Shown: positions 19,641-27,678 of the stretch, piece after piece
How the letters are laid out: each line of letters starts with the position of its first letter
Position numbering within the stretch: position 1 is the first letter of the stretch
Assembly: GCA_003221035.1 (NCBI GenBank)
Contig: QHUB01000035.1
Location: 1-64,000 of the forward strand
DNA length: 64,000 bases
From: Gemmatimonadota bacterium
GTDB lineage: Bacteria > Gemmatimonadota > Gemmatimonadetes > Gemmatimonadales > GWC2-71-9
Reading direction: 5' to 3'
The notes under the pieces: model-generated
Seen by the model: only the letters and a program-made list of their open reading frames with translations
Database searches by the model: none
Told to the model about the DNA's origin: nothing
Translations under genes and position numbers: made by a program

Positions 19641-20585
19641 ATGTCTGCCGTCCCAACCCGCCAGCTCGGTTCAACCGGTGAGCACGTCTCCTGCCTGGGC
19701 GTCGGCGGCGCCCACCTCGGCAAGAAAGAGGTCGATGAAAAACTGGCGATCCGCATCGTGCGGACCGCCATCGACTCGGGGATCACGTTCCTCGACAACT
19801 CCTGGGATTATCACAAGGGGGCGAGCGAAAAGCGGATGGGGAAGGCGCTGCGCGATGGATATCGTGAGCGCGCTTTTCTCATGACCAAGATCGACGGCCG
19901 CTCCGCCAAGGCCGCGACCGAGCAGCTCGAGGAATCGCTGAAACGGTTGCGCGTGGATTGCATCGACCTCGTGCAACATCACGAGATCATCCGGTTCGAA
20001 GACGCCGACCGCATCTTCCACAAGCAGGGCGCGCATGCCGCGCTGGAAAAAGCCCGGAAGGCAGGGAAGCTGCGCTTCATCGGCTTCACCGGTCACAAGG
20101 ACCCCAACATTCATCTGTACATGTTGAAGATCGCCGAGCAGCGCGAGGCGCGCATCGACACGGTGCAGATGCCGCTCAACGTGATGGATGCTCACTACCG
20201 CAGCTTCGAGAAGCTCGTGCTTCCCGAGCTGGTCCGCCGGCGTCTCGGCGTGCTCGGCATGAAGAGCATGGCACAGGGCGTCATTCTGAAATCGAAGACC
20301 ATCAAGGCGGAGGAGTGCTTGCGGTACGCCTTATCGTTGCCGACGTCGGTCGTCATCACCGGCATCGACAGCATGAAAATTCTCAAGCAAGCGGTCGAGG
20401 TCGCGCGGACCTTCACACCGCTCAGCGAGCCGGAGCTGGACGCGTTGCGCGCCAAGACGCGCGCCGCCGCCGCCAACGGCGAGTACGAGCTGTTCAAGAC
20501 GTCGTCGTTGTTCGATTCGACCGCCGAACATCCGGAATGGCTCGGCGAGGAGCCGAAGCAGCTGCAGGCGATGATATCGGAGTAA
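19641..20585 (+). CDS. Aldo/keto reductase
   Basis: A 314-residue aldo/keto reductase distinct from the one at 14519-15496. Active-site residues are seen in FLDNSWDYHKGASEKRMG (Asp, Tyr), FLMTKIDGRS (Lys) and LVQHHEIIRFED (His). The C-terminal ITGIDSMKILKQAVEVART replaces the usual RSxxH-type cofactor motif, as in the YdjG/oxidoreductase subgroup without strong NADPH specificity. Start ATG at 19641 has GGAA upstream. It lies 35 bases after the DUF1259 gene on the same strand and may be co-transcribed with it. Substrate unknown. Confidence 0.9.
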   Translation: MSAVPTRQLGSTGEHVSCLGVGGAHLGKKEVDEKLAIRIVRTAIDSGITFLDNSWDYHKGASEKRMGKALRDGYRERAFLMTKIDGRSAKAATEQLEESLKRLRVDCIDLVQHHEIIRFEDADRIFHKQGAHAALEKARKAGKLRFIGFTGHKDPNIHLYMLKIAEQREARIDTVQMPLNVMDAHYRSFEKLVLPELVRRRLGVLGMKSMAQGVILKSKTIKAEECLRYALSLPTSVVITGIDSMKILKQAVEVARTFTPLSEPELDALRAKTRAAAANGEYELFKTSSLFDSTAEHPEWLGEEPKQLQAMISE

Positions 20586-20626
20586 CCTAACCAGGACCTG
20601 ACTTGCGGGGCCGAAATCGGCGCGCC

Positions 20627-21814
20627 ATGTTCGCGCTCATGAGCGCGCCTGCTCCGCTCGCTGCCCGCCCCACTACACCTCCGCTTGCCGCGACGTCCCG
20701 CGTCGCGTCCATCGATCTGATTCGCGGCGCCGTCATGGTGCTGATGGCGATCGACCACGTCCGCGTCTATGCCGGCGTGCCCGCGGGCGGACCGATGCCG
20801 GGCGTGTTCTTCACGCGGTGGGTGACGCACTTCGTGGCGCCCGCCTTTCTTTTCCTCGCAGGAACCAGTGCGTTCTTCTACGGTCGCAAGCATACCGATC
20901 TCTCGCGTTTCCTCCTCGTCCGCGGCGTCTGGCTCGTGCTGCTCGAGCTCACGGTGCTGCGCGTGTGTTGGACGTTCAACTTCGACTTCAGTCACTACAT
21001 GCTGGCGGGCGTCATCTGGGTGATCGGCTGGTGCATGATCCTGATGGCGGCGCTCGTGCGGCTGCGGCCGAGAACGGTCGGTATCATCGGCGCCGCGATC
21101 ATCGCGCTGCACAACGCGGTGATGCCCTGGGTCATGAATCATGTGCCGCTCGGCCCGCTCGCGAACATCGTGTACGGCATCGGTCCGGTGGGGAGCTCAC
21201 CGCTCCTGGTGCTCTACTCGATCATCCCGTGGATCGGGGTGATGGCCGCGGGCTACTGGTTCGGCACCGTGCTCGTCATGGAGCCGGCACGACGCAACGG
21301 CATCTGCCTGCGACTCGGCCTCGGCGCCACCGCGCTGTTCCTGCTCCTGCGCGCGACCGGCATCTACGGCGATCCGCGGCCCTGGACGTCGATGCAGATG
21401 CCGCGGCTGCTCGCATTCCTCAACACGACCAAGTACCCGGCCTCGCTTTCTTTCTTATTGATGACGCTGGGGCCCACGATCGCGCTGATCCCGCTGCTCG
21501 ATCGCGCGCGCGGCCCTGTGGCCCAATGGCTGACCGTCTTCGGTCGCGTGCCGTTCTTCTACTATATGCTCCACATCCCGCTGATCCACGCGCTCGCGCT
21601 GGTCGTGTCGCTGATTCGCACGGGCAGCGTCAATCCCTGGCTGTTCACGAACCACCCGATGGCGCCCGGCAACTTGCCGGACGGCTACATGTGGAGTCTG
21701 GGACTGCTCTATCTCGTGTGGGCGATTGCGGTCGCGCTGCTCTACATCCCCAGCCGGTGGTACGCCGAGTTTAAGGCTCGGCGCACCGATTTGAGGTGGC
21801 CCAAGTACATGTAG
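20627..21814 (+). CDS. DUF1624 / heparan-alpha-glucosaminide acetyltransferase-like membrane protein
   Basis: A 395-residue polytopic membrane protein with about ten hydrophobic helices. After a short cytoplasmic leader it has VASIDLIRGAVMVLMAIDHVRVY, the signature of DUF1624/HGSNAT-like acyltransferase-fold proteins (RG and DH pair). TRWVTHFVAPAFLFLAGTSAFF and the later FGRVPFFYYMLHIPLIH also match the family. These proteins are thought to move acyl groups across the membrane to sugars, but the substrate here is unknown. ATG at 20627 was chosen over a TTG 24 bases upstream; ATG at 20639 is also possible. It lies close behind the aldo/keto reductase. Confidence 0.87.
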   Translation: MFALMSAPAPLAARPTTPPLAATSRVASIDLIRGAVMVLMAIDHVRVYAGVPAGGPMPGVFFTRWVTHFVAPAFLFLAGTSAFFYGRKHTDLSRFLLVRGVWLVLLELTVLRVCWTFNFDFSHYMLAGVIWVIGWCMILMAALVRLRPRTVGIIGAAIIALHNAVMPWVMNHVPLGPLANIVYGIGPVGSSPLLVLYSIIPWIGVMAAGYWFGTVLVMEPARRNGICLRLGLGATALFLLLRATGIYGDPRPWTSMQMPRLLAFLNTTKYPASLSFLLMTLGPTIALIPLLDRARGPVAQWLTVFGRVPFFYYMLHIPLIHALALVVSLIRTGSVNPWLFTNHPMAPGNLPDGYMWSLGLLYLVWAIAVALLYIPSRWYAEFKARRTDLRWPKYM

Positions 21815-21826
21815 TCCCTGCATCCA

Positions 21827-23530
21827 TCACTGCACGCATGGCGCGTGCGGATCGGTGGGCTTCGGAACGTCTCGTTTGGGACGCTCCGGCGCATTCGCTA
21901 CAGCGCGCGCGCCGTCGTGGACCATCTGCGCAACGCGAGCGAGGTCCCGATAGCTGATGTACTGTGCTTCGTCGGTCACCTGGTGATAATCGAGATGCTC
22001 GCCCCGCGAGAACGCCACTGACGGAACGCCGTAGCGCGCGTAGCTGTAGTGATCGGCGCGGCAATAGTACTGCAGCGGGTGGCCCGGAGCGTCGTAGGTG
22101 TAGTCGAACACGAACGGGATGGGTTGCTTCGCATTGGCGGCCTCGAGCGCCTCTCCAAATTCCCGCGAGATCCGTTTCGCGCCGATGACCTCGAGATAGG
22201 TGGGACTGCCGGCGCCCGTGCCGCCGCGCGGGAAGTCGGACGCCGTGCCGCGCCCGACCATGTCTTCATCGATCTCCCCGACAATGGAGTCGATGGGCAC
22301 CGTCGCGTGATCGGAGTACCAGCGCGACCCGAGCAGTCCGGCTTCTTCTCCGGTGTGACTCACGAACAGGATCGAGCGGCGCGGCCGGTCGGCGCCCTGC
22401 GCGCGCGCGAATGACTCTGCGATCTCCAAAATGGCGACCGTGCCGGACCCGTCGTCATCGGCGCCGTTGCGGATCGAATCGCGGCGGGGCGGCCGAACGG
22501 CCCGGAGGCTGTCGAGGATCGCGTGGATCCGGCTCCACTCGGCGTCGGTAGGCTCGCGGTTCGGAGAATCAGCGCCCATGGGCCGCACGACCCGGTTGAA
22601 CGCGCGCAGGGAGTCGTGATCCACCGGATGGTGATCGAAGCCCACGTGATCGTGGTGCGCGGTCAGCGAGACGTATTCGCCACGAAGCGTCGAATCACTG
22701 CCGCGGAGAATGCCGACCACATTGCGCGCGGGGTAGGCAACCGCCTTCCGCGTGAAGTCGTACCGTCCGCTGACCGTGGTGCCCGTCGCGGTGCCCGGCG
22801 CGAGGGCAGCGGGCTCCTGCCCCAGCACCGCCGTTCCCGCTCGACGCGTGAGCCACACGAGCGCGATCGCCCGCGGATTGCGGGACGTATCGGAGACCGG
22901 CCGACCTTCCACGATCCGCGCGATTTGCTCGCTGCCCAGCTGGTCGAGCGCGATGACGCCGACCGTCAGCGCATCGCGGTAGCGGCCGAGGTAGGCGCCG
23001 AGCGCGCGGCGATCGAACCCTTGCGGGACGTCGAGCACGACGAACTTCCCGGCGACGTCGCCGCCCCCCGGCGCGGGCGCCATGAGGTGCGCGCTGTCAC
23101 CAACGGAGCCGGCGTAGATCACCGGGGTCTGGTCGAGCACGCGCGGGGGGGCCGCGAAGCTGACTGGTAAGAAGTCGGTTCTGAGCTGGAGCGGCCCGCC
23201 AAATGTGACGAGGCGCGATGTGGAGTCGACCTTCACATCCCAGAAGGGCACGGTCTGGAAATACGTCCCGCTGTCTCCCGCCGGCTCGAGCCCGAGACGG
23301 CGAAACTCGCTCGCGATGTATGCCGACGCCTTGAACGCGCCCAGACTTCCGGTTTCGCGGCCCATCATGGAATCGTCGGCGATCGAATAGAGGCGCTGTC
23401 GCAGATCGGCCGCCGTGATTGCCGGCTCGCTCTCCCAGACCGGGGCGCTCGTGCCGGGTGACTGCGACTGCGTCGACTGGCACGCGGTCAACATCATGAC
23501 GGCGATCGGAATTGACAGCACTCGATGCAT
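21827..23530 (-). CDS. M28 family zinc aminopeptidase, lipoprotein
   Basis: A 567-residue peptidase using ATG 23530, backed by AGGAGA and a lipoprotein signal (MHRVLSIPIAVMMLTACQST). The frame is open further upstream only as a shadow of the preceding gene. Residues about 90-260 include a PA-like insert region. The M28 catalytic domain has LTAHHDHVGFDHHP (first His, about 291), GADDDGSGTVAILE (bridging Asp, about 358), VSHTGEEAGLLGS (catalytic and metal Glu pair, about 394) and EHLDYHQVTDE (last His). It would trim peptides from the N-terminus at the cell envelope. Last gene of the long minus-strand run, 17 bases after the LemA-DUF2207 gene. Confidence 0.92.
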   Translation of the reverse strand: MHRVLSIPIAVMMLTACQSTQSQSPGTSAPVWESEPAITAADLRQRLYSIADDSMMGRETGSLGAFKASAYIASEFRRLGLEPAGDSGTYFQTVPFWDVKVDSTSRLVTFGGPLQLRTDFLPVSFAAPPRVLDQTPVIYAGSVGDSAHLMAPAPGGGDVAGKFVVLDVPQGFDRRALGAYLGRYRDALTVGVIALDQLGSEQIARIVEGRPVSDTSRNPRAIALVWLTRRAGTAVLGQEPAALAPGTATGTTVSGRYDFTRKAVAYPARNVVGILRGSDSTLRGEYVSLTAHHDHVGFDHHPVDHDSLRAFNRVVRPMGADSPNREPTDAEWSRIHAILDSLRAVRPPRRDSIRNGADDDGSGTVAILEIAESFARAQGADRPRRSILFVSHTGEEAGLLGSRWYSDHATVPIDSIVGEIDEDMVGRGTASDFPRGGTGAGSPTYLEVIGAKRISREFGEALEAANAKQPIPFVFDYTYDAPGHPLQYYCRADHYSYARYGVPSVAFSRGEHLDYHQVTDEAQYISYRDLARVAQMVHDGARAVANAPERPKRDVPKPTDPHAPCVQ

Positions 23531-23547
23531 GAGGCTCTCCTGGTCGG

Positions 23548-25800
23548 TTAGAATGCGCCGCCTCCACCACCGCCACCGCCACCGCCCGACCCACCGCCGC
23601 CCCCGAACCCCGAGCCGTTCGAGCTGCGGGGTGAGGAGGACATAGTGCTGCTCGCGACGCTCGAGAGATGCGACATGCTGCTCGAGAAGTGGCCGACGTT
23701 GAAGCTCATGACGCTCGGTCCGACGTACCACCGCGGCGCCTCGGTATAGATCCCCTGGAACGCGCGCGCGAACTGTTGCTCGACACCGAATGCCATCGCG
23801 TAGGGGAGGTACTTATCGAACAGCTCCGGGTGGCCGATGATCACGCGCTTCAGGTTCTCGGATTCCACGCGGCGGAGGAATTCTTCGAACCCGAGAACCT
23901 GCTCCAGCGCCCGGGCGCCCGATTCCGTGCGCGCGGGCATGATCTGGGCGAAGCAGAGCAGAATCAGGCCCGACACGACGCCTGCGACGACGAACGGGAC
24001 GGGGGTGAGCAGCGTCAGCTTCGAGAGATAGATGCCGCCGATCCCGACGAGCATGCCGATCCCCACTGCCGCGCCCATCCAGTTGTTCCTGACATTGTCG
24101 GGCCGATTACGATAGAAACCCTTCGTCACTAAGCCGTCGAAGATCGCACCGCGAATGAGCGGCAACTCCTTATAGAACTCGTCCTTCAGCACTGAGAGCG
24201 GCACGACCTCGGCCCGTCTGTCAAAGATTCCCGTGAACACACGATTCTCATTGTCGGTCAATCCATCATTGCTCGTCGTTACCGGCTTCAGCCGATGCAA
24301 TGAGTACTCGGTCCCGCCGCCAAACAGACCCAACAGTTTGGGATTCTGCCGTTCCTCGATGCGGAGGTAGCCGTTCACCGCCAGATTCACGAGCGTCGCC
24401 GTGATGTCCCGCATGTCCGCCGAGTTGTCGATCAGCGTGCCGGCTTCCGCGGGCGTCATGCCCTTGGGCGGCTCGTATTGCACGGTGATCGGCCGGCGGC
24501 GCGGATCCCGGCCGCGCCGCCACCAGCTCAGAAGTGCGAACCCGAAGACGGCGATCGGGATGAACAGCGGCCAGTTGCTGCGGAGTGTCGAGAGCAGTTT
24601 TGCGGCCGCGCCGGGCGCGGCGACGACGCCTTTGTCCCACCCGACCACCGCGGTCAGTCCCTCGTGGTAGCCGAGTCCCTGCGGCATGGCGATGCGGACG
24701 ATGTCGCCGTCGATCATGACCTTGGCGTCGCGCGCCGTCGCGCCGTACACGCCGTTGAACGCGATCGCGCGTACGCCCGGCGTGTTGGCCGGCAAATCGA
24801 TCTCGGCGCTCGCGGCGTGAACCGGCACCTCCCACTCATCGCCGGTGATGTTCCAGTACAGCTCATCGTGCTCCCCGAAGAATCGCAGCCCATTCGTGGC
24901 GCGATAGCGGAGCACGATCGTGCGCGTCGCATTCGCGGCACCCGGAATCCAGATCTTGTACTTGATGTCCGCGCCCTGCCGGCTGGACTCGGCGCGGAGC
25001 TCGTTGCCCGCGTCGTCCTTCGCGCTCTGGAGCGCGATGCCCAGGGTCCAGTTCAGTCCCGTGCTCGTGCGGTAATCGAGAGGAATCGTGCGATAGAGCC
25101 CGTTGTACGAGCCGACAAAACTCGCCGTGATCGTCTCGGTGACGTCGACGCTGGCGTCGCGATTGACGCGGATCCGGGCGTCAAATCGATCGATCGTGTA
25201 CGAGCGCTGCGCGTGGAGCGACGTCGCGCCGAGGATCAAGAGCAGGATGACGAGCGGGACCTTGGGAACGGCGCGCTCGGACGGGTCGTCCAGTCCGAAG
25301 AACTCCCGCGGCTTGAGTCCCATCATCCCGGCGACCACGCCGGCAGGAAACTGCGCGATCGCGGTATTGAAATCGCGCACCACCGCGTTGTAGTAGCGGC
25401 GCGCGTTCTGCAGGTGGTCTTCGACGTCGGTCAATGTGGTTTGCAACGATGCGAAGCTCGCGGCGGCCTTGAGCTCCGGGTAGTTCTCCGCAACCACCAG
25501 TATTCGCTGGAGCGCATTGGCGAGCGGATCTTCTTCGCGCGCGCGCGCGGCGGGTCCCGCCTGGGACGCCTGCACGGCGCGCCCGCGCGCCGCCACGACG
25601 GCCTCCAGCGTGCCGCGCTCATATCCCGCATGGCCCTGCACGACCGCGACGACATTGGGGATGAGATCGTGCCGCCGCTTGAGCTGCACATCGATGTCGG
25701 ACCAGGCGTTGTCGCTGAGCCGCCGCAGGTAGATGAGGCGATTGAACGTGTAGACGACCCACACGATGACGAGGACCCCGATGATCAGCGCGAGCGTCAT
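23548..25800 (-). CDS. LemA domain fused to a DUF2207 membrane protein
   Basis: A single 750-residue frame. Residues 1-190 are a complete LemA protein: N-terminal helix (LALIIGVLVIVWVVYTF), the motif RRHDLIPNVVAVVQGHAGYE, and the typical ending LKPREFFGLDD. Directly after comes a hydrophobic segment (VPLVILLLILGATSLHAQ) that looks like the signal peptide of DUF2207 proteins. The DUF2207 domain follows (YTIDRFDARIRVNRDASVDVTE), then membrane helices (about 405-425 and 575-615) and a Gly-rich tail ending GGGGGAF. LemA and DUF2207 genes are usually separate neighbours; here they are joined. Function of both families is unknown. It starts 5 bases after the mtnC stop. Confidence 0.87.
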   Translation of the reverse strand: MTLALIIGVLVIVWVVYTFNRLIYLRRLSDNAWSDIDVQLKRRHDLIPNVVAVVQGHAGYERGTLEAVVAARGRAVQASQAGPAARAREEDPLANALQRILVVAENYPELKAAASFASLQTTLTDVEDHLQNARRYYNAVVRDFNTAIAQFPAGVVAGMMGLKPREFFGLDDPSERAVPKVPLVILLLILGATSLHAQRSYTIDRFDARIRVNRDASVDVTETITASFVGSYNGLYRTIPLDYRTSTGLNWTLGIALQSAKDDAGNELRAESSRQGADIKYKIWIPGAANATRTIVLRYRATNGLRFFGEHDELYWNITGDEWEVPVHAASAEIDLPANTPGVRAIAFNGVYGATARDAKVMIDGDIVRIAMPQGLGYHEGLTAVVGWDKGVVAAPGAAAKLLSTLRSNWPLFIPIAVFGFALLSWWRRGRDPRRRPITVQYEPPKGMTPAEAGTLIDNSADMRDITATLVNLAVNGYLRIEERQNPKLLGLFGGGTEYSLHRLKPVTTSNDGLTDNENRVFTGIFDRRAEVVPLSVLKDEFYKELPLIRGAIFDGLVTKGFYRNRPDNVRNNWMGAAVGIGMLVGIGGIYLSKLTLLTPVPFVVAGVVSGLILLCFAQIMPARTESGARALEQVLGFEEFLRRVESENLKRVIIGHPELFDKYLPYAMAFGVEQQFARAFQGIYTEAPRWYVGPSVMSFNVGHFSSSMSHLSSVASSTMSSSPRSSNGSGFGGGGGSGGGGGGGGGGAF

Positions 25801-25805
25801 GCGCC

Positions 25806-26489
25806 CTACGCTAGCTCGGCAAAGGAGCGAACGCGAGGATGGATCGACGTCGGGGAATCGTCAGAGCCGCGCACGCAGAGCGCCGTCCGCATTCCTGCGG
25901 TTCGTGCGGCATCGAGCTCCGCTGCCACGTCCGACACGAAGAGCACTTGTGCGGGCGCGACGTCCAGCGCCGCCGCGATCTTCTGATAGCTCGGAGCCTC
26001 GCGCTTCGGACCCGTGGTGGTGTCGAAATAGCCGGACAGGAGGTGCGAGAGATCGCCCGCCGTAGTGTTGGCGAACAGATTGCGCTGTGCCTGCACGCTG
26101 CCGGAGGAGAAGATCGCGATTCGAATCCCGGCCCCGTGCCAGCGCTCGAGCGCGGGACGGACGTCGGGATAGACCTCACCCTTTCCTGTGAGCGCTCCGG
26201 CGCGGTAACCGGCTTCCCAGATGCGCCCCTGCAGCGCCTTGAGGCCGGTCGACTTGCGATCGCGATCCATCAAGAAGTAGACGTAGGCTTCGGGATCCCA
26301 CGGCGGCAGATCCGGTGACGGCGGCTCCGCGGCGTACTCGGCGCGCAGCAGTGCGACATCGCCTCGGACTGCGGGATTGTCCCGGTGCTCGCGCAGGAAA
26401 TCGTGGGTGTGCGCGCGCGCGTACGGAAAAAGCACCTGCTGGACGAATGCGAGGGGCGTCGTCGTGCCCTCGATGTCCAGCAGGATCAC
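25806..26489 (-). CDS. mtnC: Acireductone synthase (enolase-phosphatase E1)
   Basis: A HAD-superfamily enzyme of the methionine salvage pathway. It enolises and dephosphorylates 2,3-diketo-5-methylthiopentyl-1-phosphate to acireductone. The start DIEGTTTPLAFVQQVLFPYAR contains the nucleophile Asp and the E1-specific GTTTP signature. FSSGSVQAQRNLF (motif II Ser), the Lys in GPKREAPSYQKIA (motif III) and FVSDVAAELDAARTAGM (motif IV) follow. I place the start at GTG 26489 (227 residues), where family alignment begins; an ATT codon 21 bases upstream cannot be excluded. It follows mtnD by 11 bases and precedes LemA-DUF2207 by 5. Confidence 0.92.
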   Translation of the reverse strand: MILLDIEGTTTPLAFVQQVLFPYARAHTHDFLREHRDNPAVRGDVALLRAEYAAEPPSPDLPPWDPEAYVYFLMDRDRKSTGLKALQGRIWEAGYRAGALTGKGEVYPDVRPALERWHGAGIRIAIFSSGSVQAQRNLFANTTAGDLSHLLSGYFDTTTGPKREAPSYQKIAAALDVAPAQVLFVSDVAAELDAARTAGMRTALCVRGSDDSPTSIHPRVRSFAELA

Positions 26490-26500
26490 CCGGATGTCGG

Positions 26501-27055
26501 TCAGCGCAATGGGATGTAGCTCGGGCCCCAGCAGACCGGCTGAAAGCCCTGGTCGGTTCCGCTGTTGGTGTAATGCGGCGTCCATCCCGCTTTGTCCTGG
26601 AACAGCCGGATCGCGCGAATGTCGCGATCGGCGCAGAGGTCGAACCAGTGCCAGGTGCCGCGCGGTACGCGGATGAGATCGCCCGCTTCGACTTCAATTG
26701 CGAGGACCGCGCCTTCGCGTGGATGGATGTGGAACAAGCCGCGCCCTCGAATGATGAACCGGACTTCGTCCTCGTCGTGCCAGTGCTCGGTGCTGAACTT
26801 CGCGAGCATGGTCTCGAGGTTGGGCGTCGCGGAGGTGACGTCGATGACATCGGCTGTGACATACCCGCCCCGCGCTTTGAGCTTTTCGATCTCCGGCGCG
26901 TACGCCGCGAGGACGGCCTCGGCCGGTGCATTGGCCGCGGCGCGCTGCGACAAGGGCCACCGCTCGTACTCGATGCCCAACCCGGCGAGGTATGCCGTCA
27001 CTTCGGCCTGATCGGTGAGCGTCCGCTGCTCGGCAGGAATCTTTACGGTTGCCAT
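26501..27055 (-). CDS. mtnD: Acireductone dioxygenase (ARD)
   Basis: A 184-residue cupin that oxidises acireductone to the 2-keto acid precursor of methionine plus formate (Fe form), or carries out the off-pathway Ni reaction. Metal ligands are visible in EHWHDEDEVRFII (His-x-His and Glu, about 96-102) and VPRGTWHWFDL (His, about 140). The start ATG 27055 gives MATVKIPAEQ; the reading frame continues upstream but that part is the mtnB shadow. The ATG lies 13 bases inside mtnB, implying coupled translation. The metal, and so the product, cannot be told from sequence. Confidence 0.94.
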   Translation of the reverse strand: MATVKIPAEQRTLTDQAEVTAYLAGLGIEYERWPLSQRAAANAPAEAVLAAYAPEIEKLKARGGYVTADVIDVTSATPNLETMLAKFSTEHWHDEDEVRFIIRGRGLFHIHPREGAVLAIEVEAGDLIRVPRGTWHWFDLCADRDIRAIRLFQDKAGWTPHYTNSGTDQGFQPVCWGPSYIPLR

Positions 27056-27666
27056 GCTGTTCCTCCTCCGCGCTTTCGTCCCATCGCTTCGAATAAGAAC
27101 TCGAGGATCTCGACGTGGCGCTTGGCGTCGGCGAGATCTCGGCCCCAGGTGTACAGACCGTGTCGCCGGATCAGGAATCCATGCGCCGCCGGCCGAGCCC
27201 TGAGCAAGGACTCCACCTGCGGAACTGCCGCGGTCCAATCCTGCGTGTTCTCGATGATCGGCAGCTCTTCCCGATGCTCGTGCGTGCGAACGCCGTCCAG
27301 TCCCTTGAGCATTTCGTACCCGTCGAGCGCCAGAGTGCTGCCGTTGTCTGAGAGAATCGTGCTCCAAATGGAGTGCGTATGCAACACCGCGCCCGCGCCG
27401 CGGGAACGAACGACGGCAAGGTGCAACGCCGCTTCGGCGGAGGGACGGCCGTTTCCCTGGACGACGCGGCCTGCGCCATCTATCGCGACGATGTCGCTTG
27501 GTTCGAGCAGCCCTTTGTCCACGCCGCTCGTGGTGATTGCCACTCTGAATGGCTCCGCCCCGACGACGGCGCTGAAGTTGCCGCTGGTGCCGAGGACCCA
27601 GCCGCGCGAGTAGAACTGGCGGCCCAGCTCGCTCAGCTGCCCGGCTGCATCCTCGAACGTGTGCAT
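27043..27666 (-). CDS. mtnB: Methylthioribulose-1-phosphate dehydratase
   Basis: A 207-residue class II aldolase-fold enzyme that dehydrates 5-methylthioribulose-1-phosphate in methionine salvage. Conserved blocks are GWVLGTSGNFSAVV (about 23-36), ITTSGVDKG, the zinc-binding AVLHTHSIWST (His-x-His, about 95) and RRHGLYTWGRDLADAKRHVE (third His, about 168). Overlaps mtnD by 13 bases and starts 12 bases after the treY stop, so it appears to be in the same transcript as the glycogen genes. mtnA, mtnK and the final aminotransferase of the pathway are not in the window. Confidence 0.94.
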   Translation of the reverse strand: MHTFEDAAGQLSELGRQFYSRGWVLGTSGNFSAVVGAEPFRVAITTSGVDKGLLEPSDIVAIDGAGRVVQGNGRPSAEAALHLAVVRSRGAGAVLHTHSIWSTILSDNGSTLALDGYEMLKGLDGVRTHEHREELPIIENTQDWTAAVPQVESLLRARPAAHGFLIRRHGLYTWGRDLADAKRHVEILEFLFEAMGRKRGGGTAWQP

Positions 27667-27678
27667 CCATAAACAATA

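Noticed and set aside
23550-23640. GCC/CCA-rich simple repeat at the end of the LemA-DUF2207 gene
   Set aside because: It is fully explained by the Gly-rich C-terminal tail common in DUF2207 and TPM proteins.
27056-27676. N-terminal extension of the acireductone dioxygenase frame by 207 codons
   Set aside because: The stretch is the alternative frame of mtnB; ARD proteins are about 180 residues and begin at the ATG at 27055.
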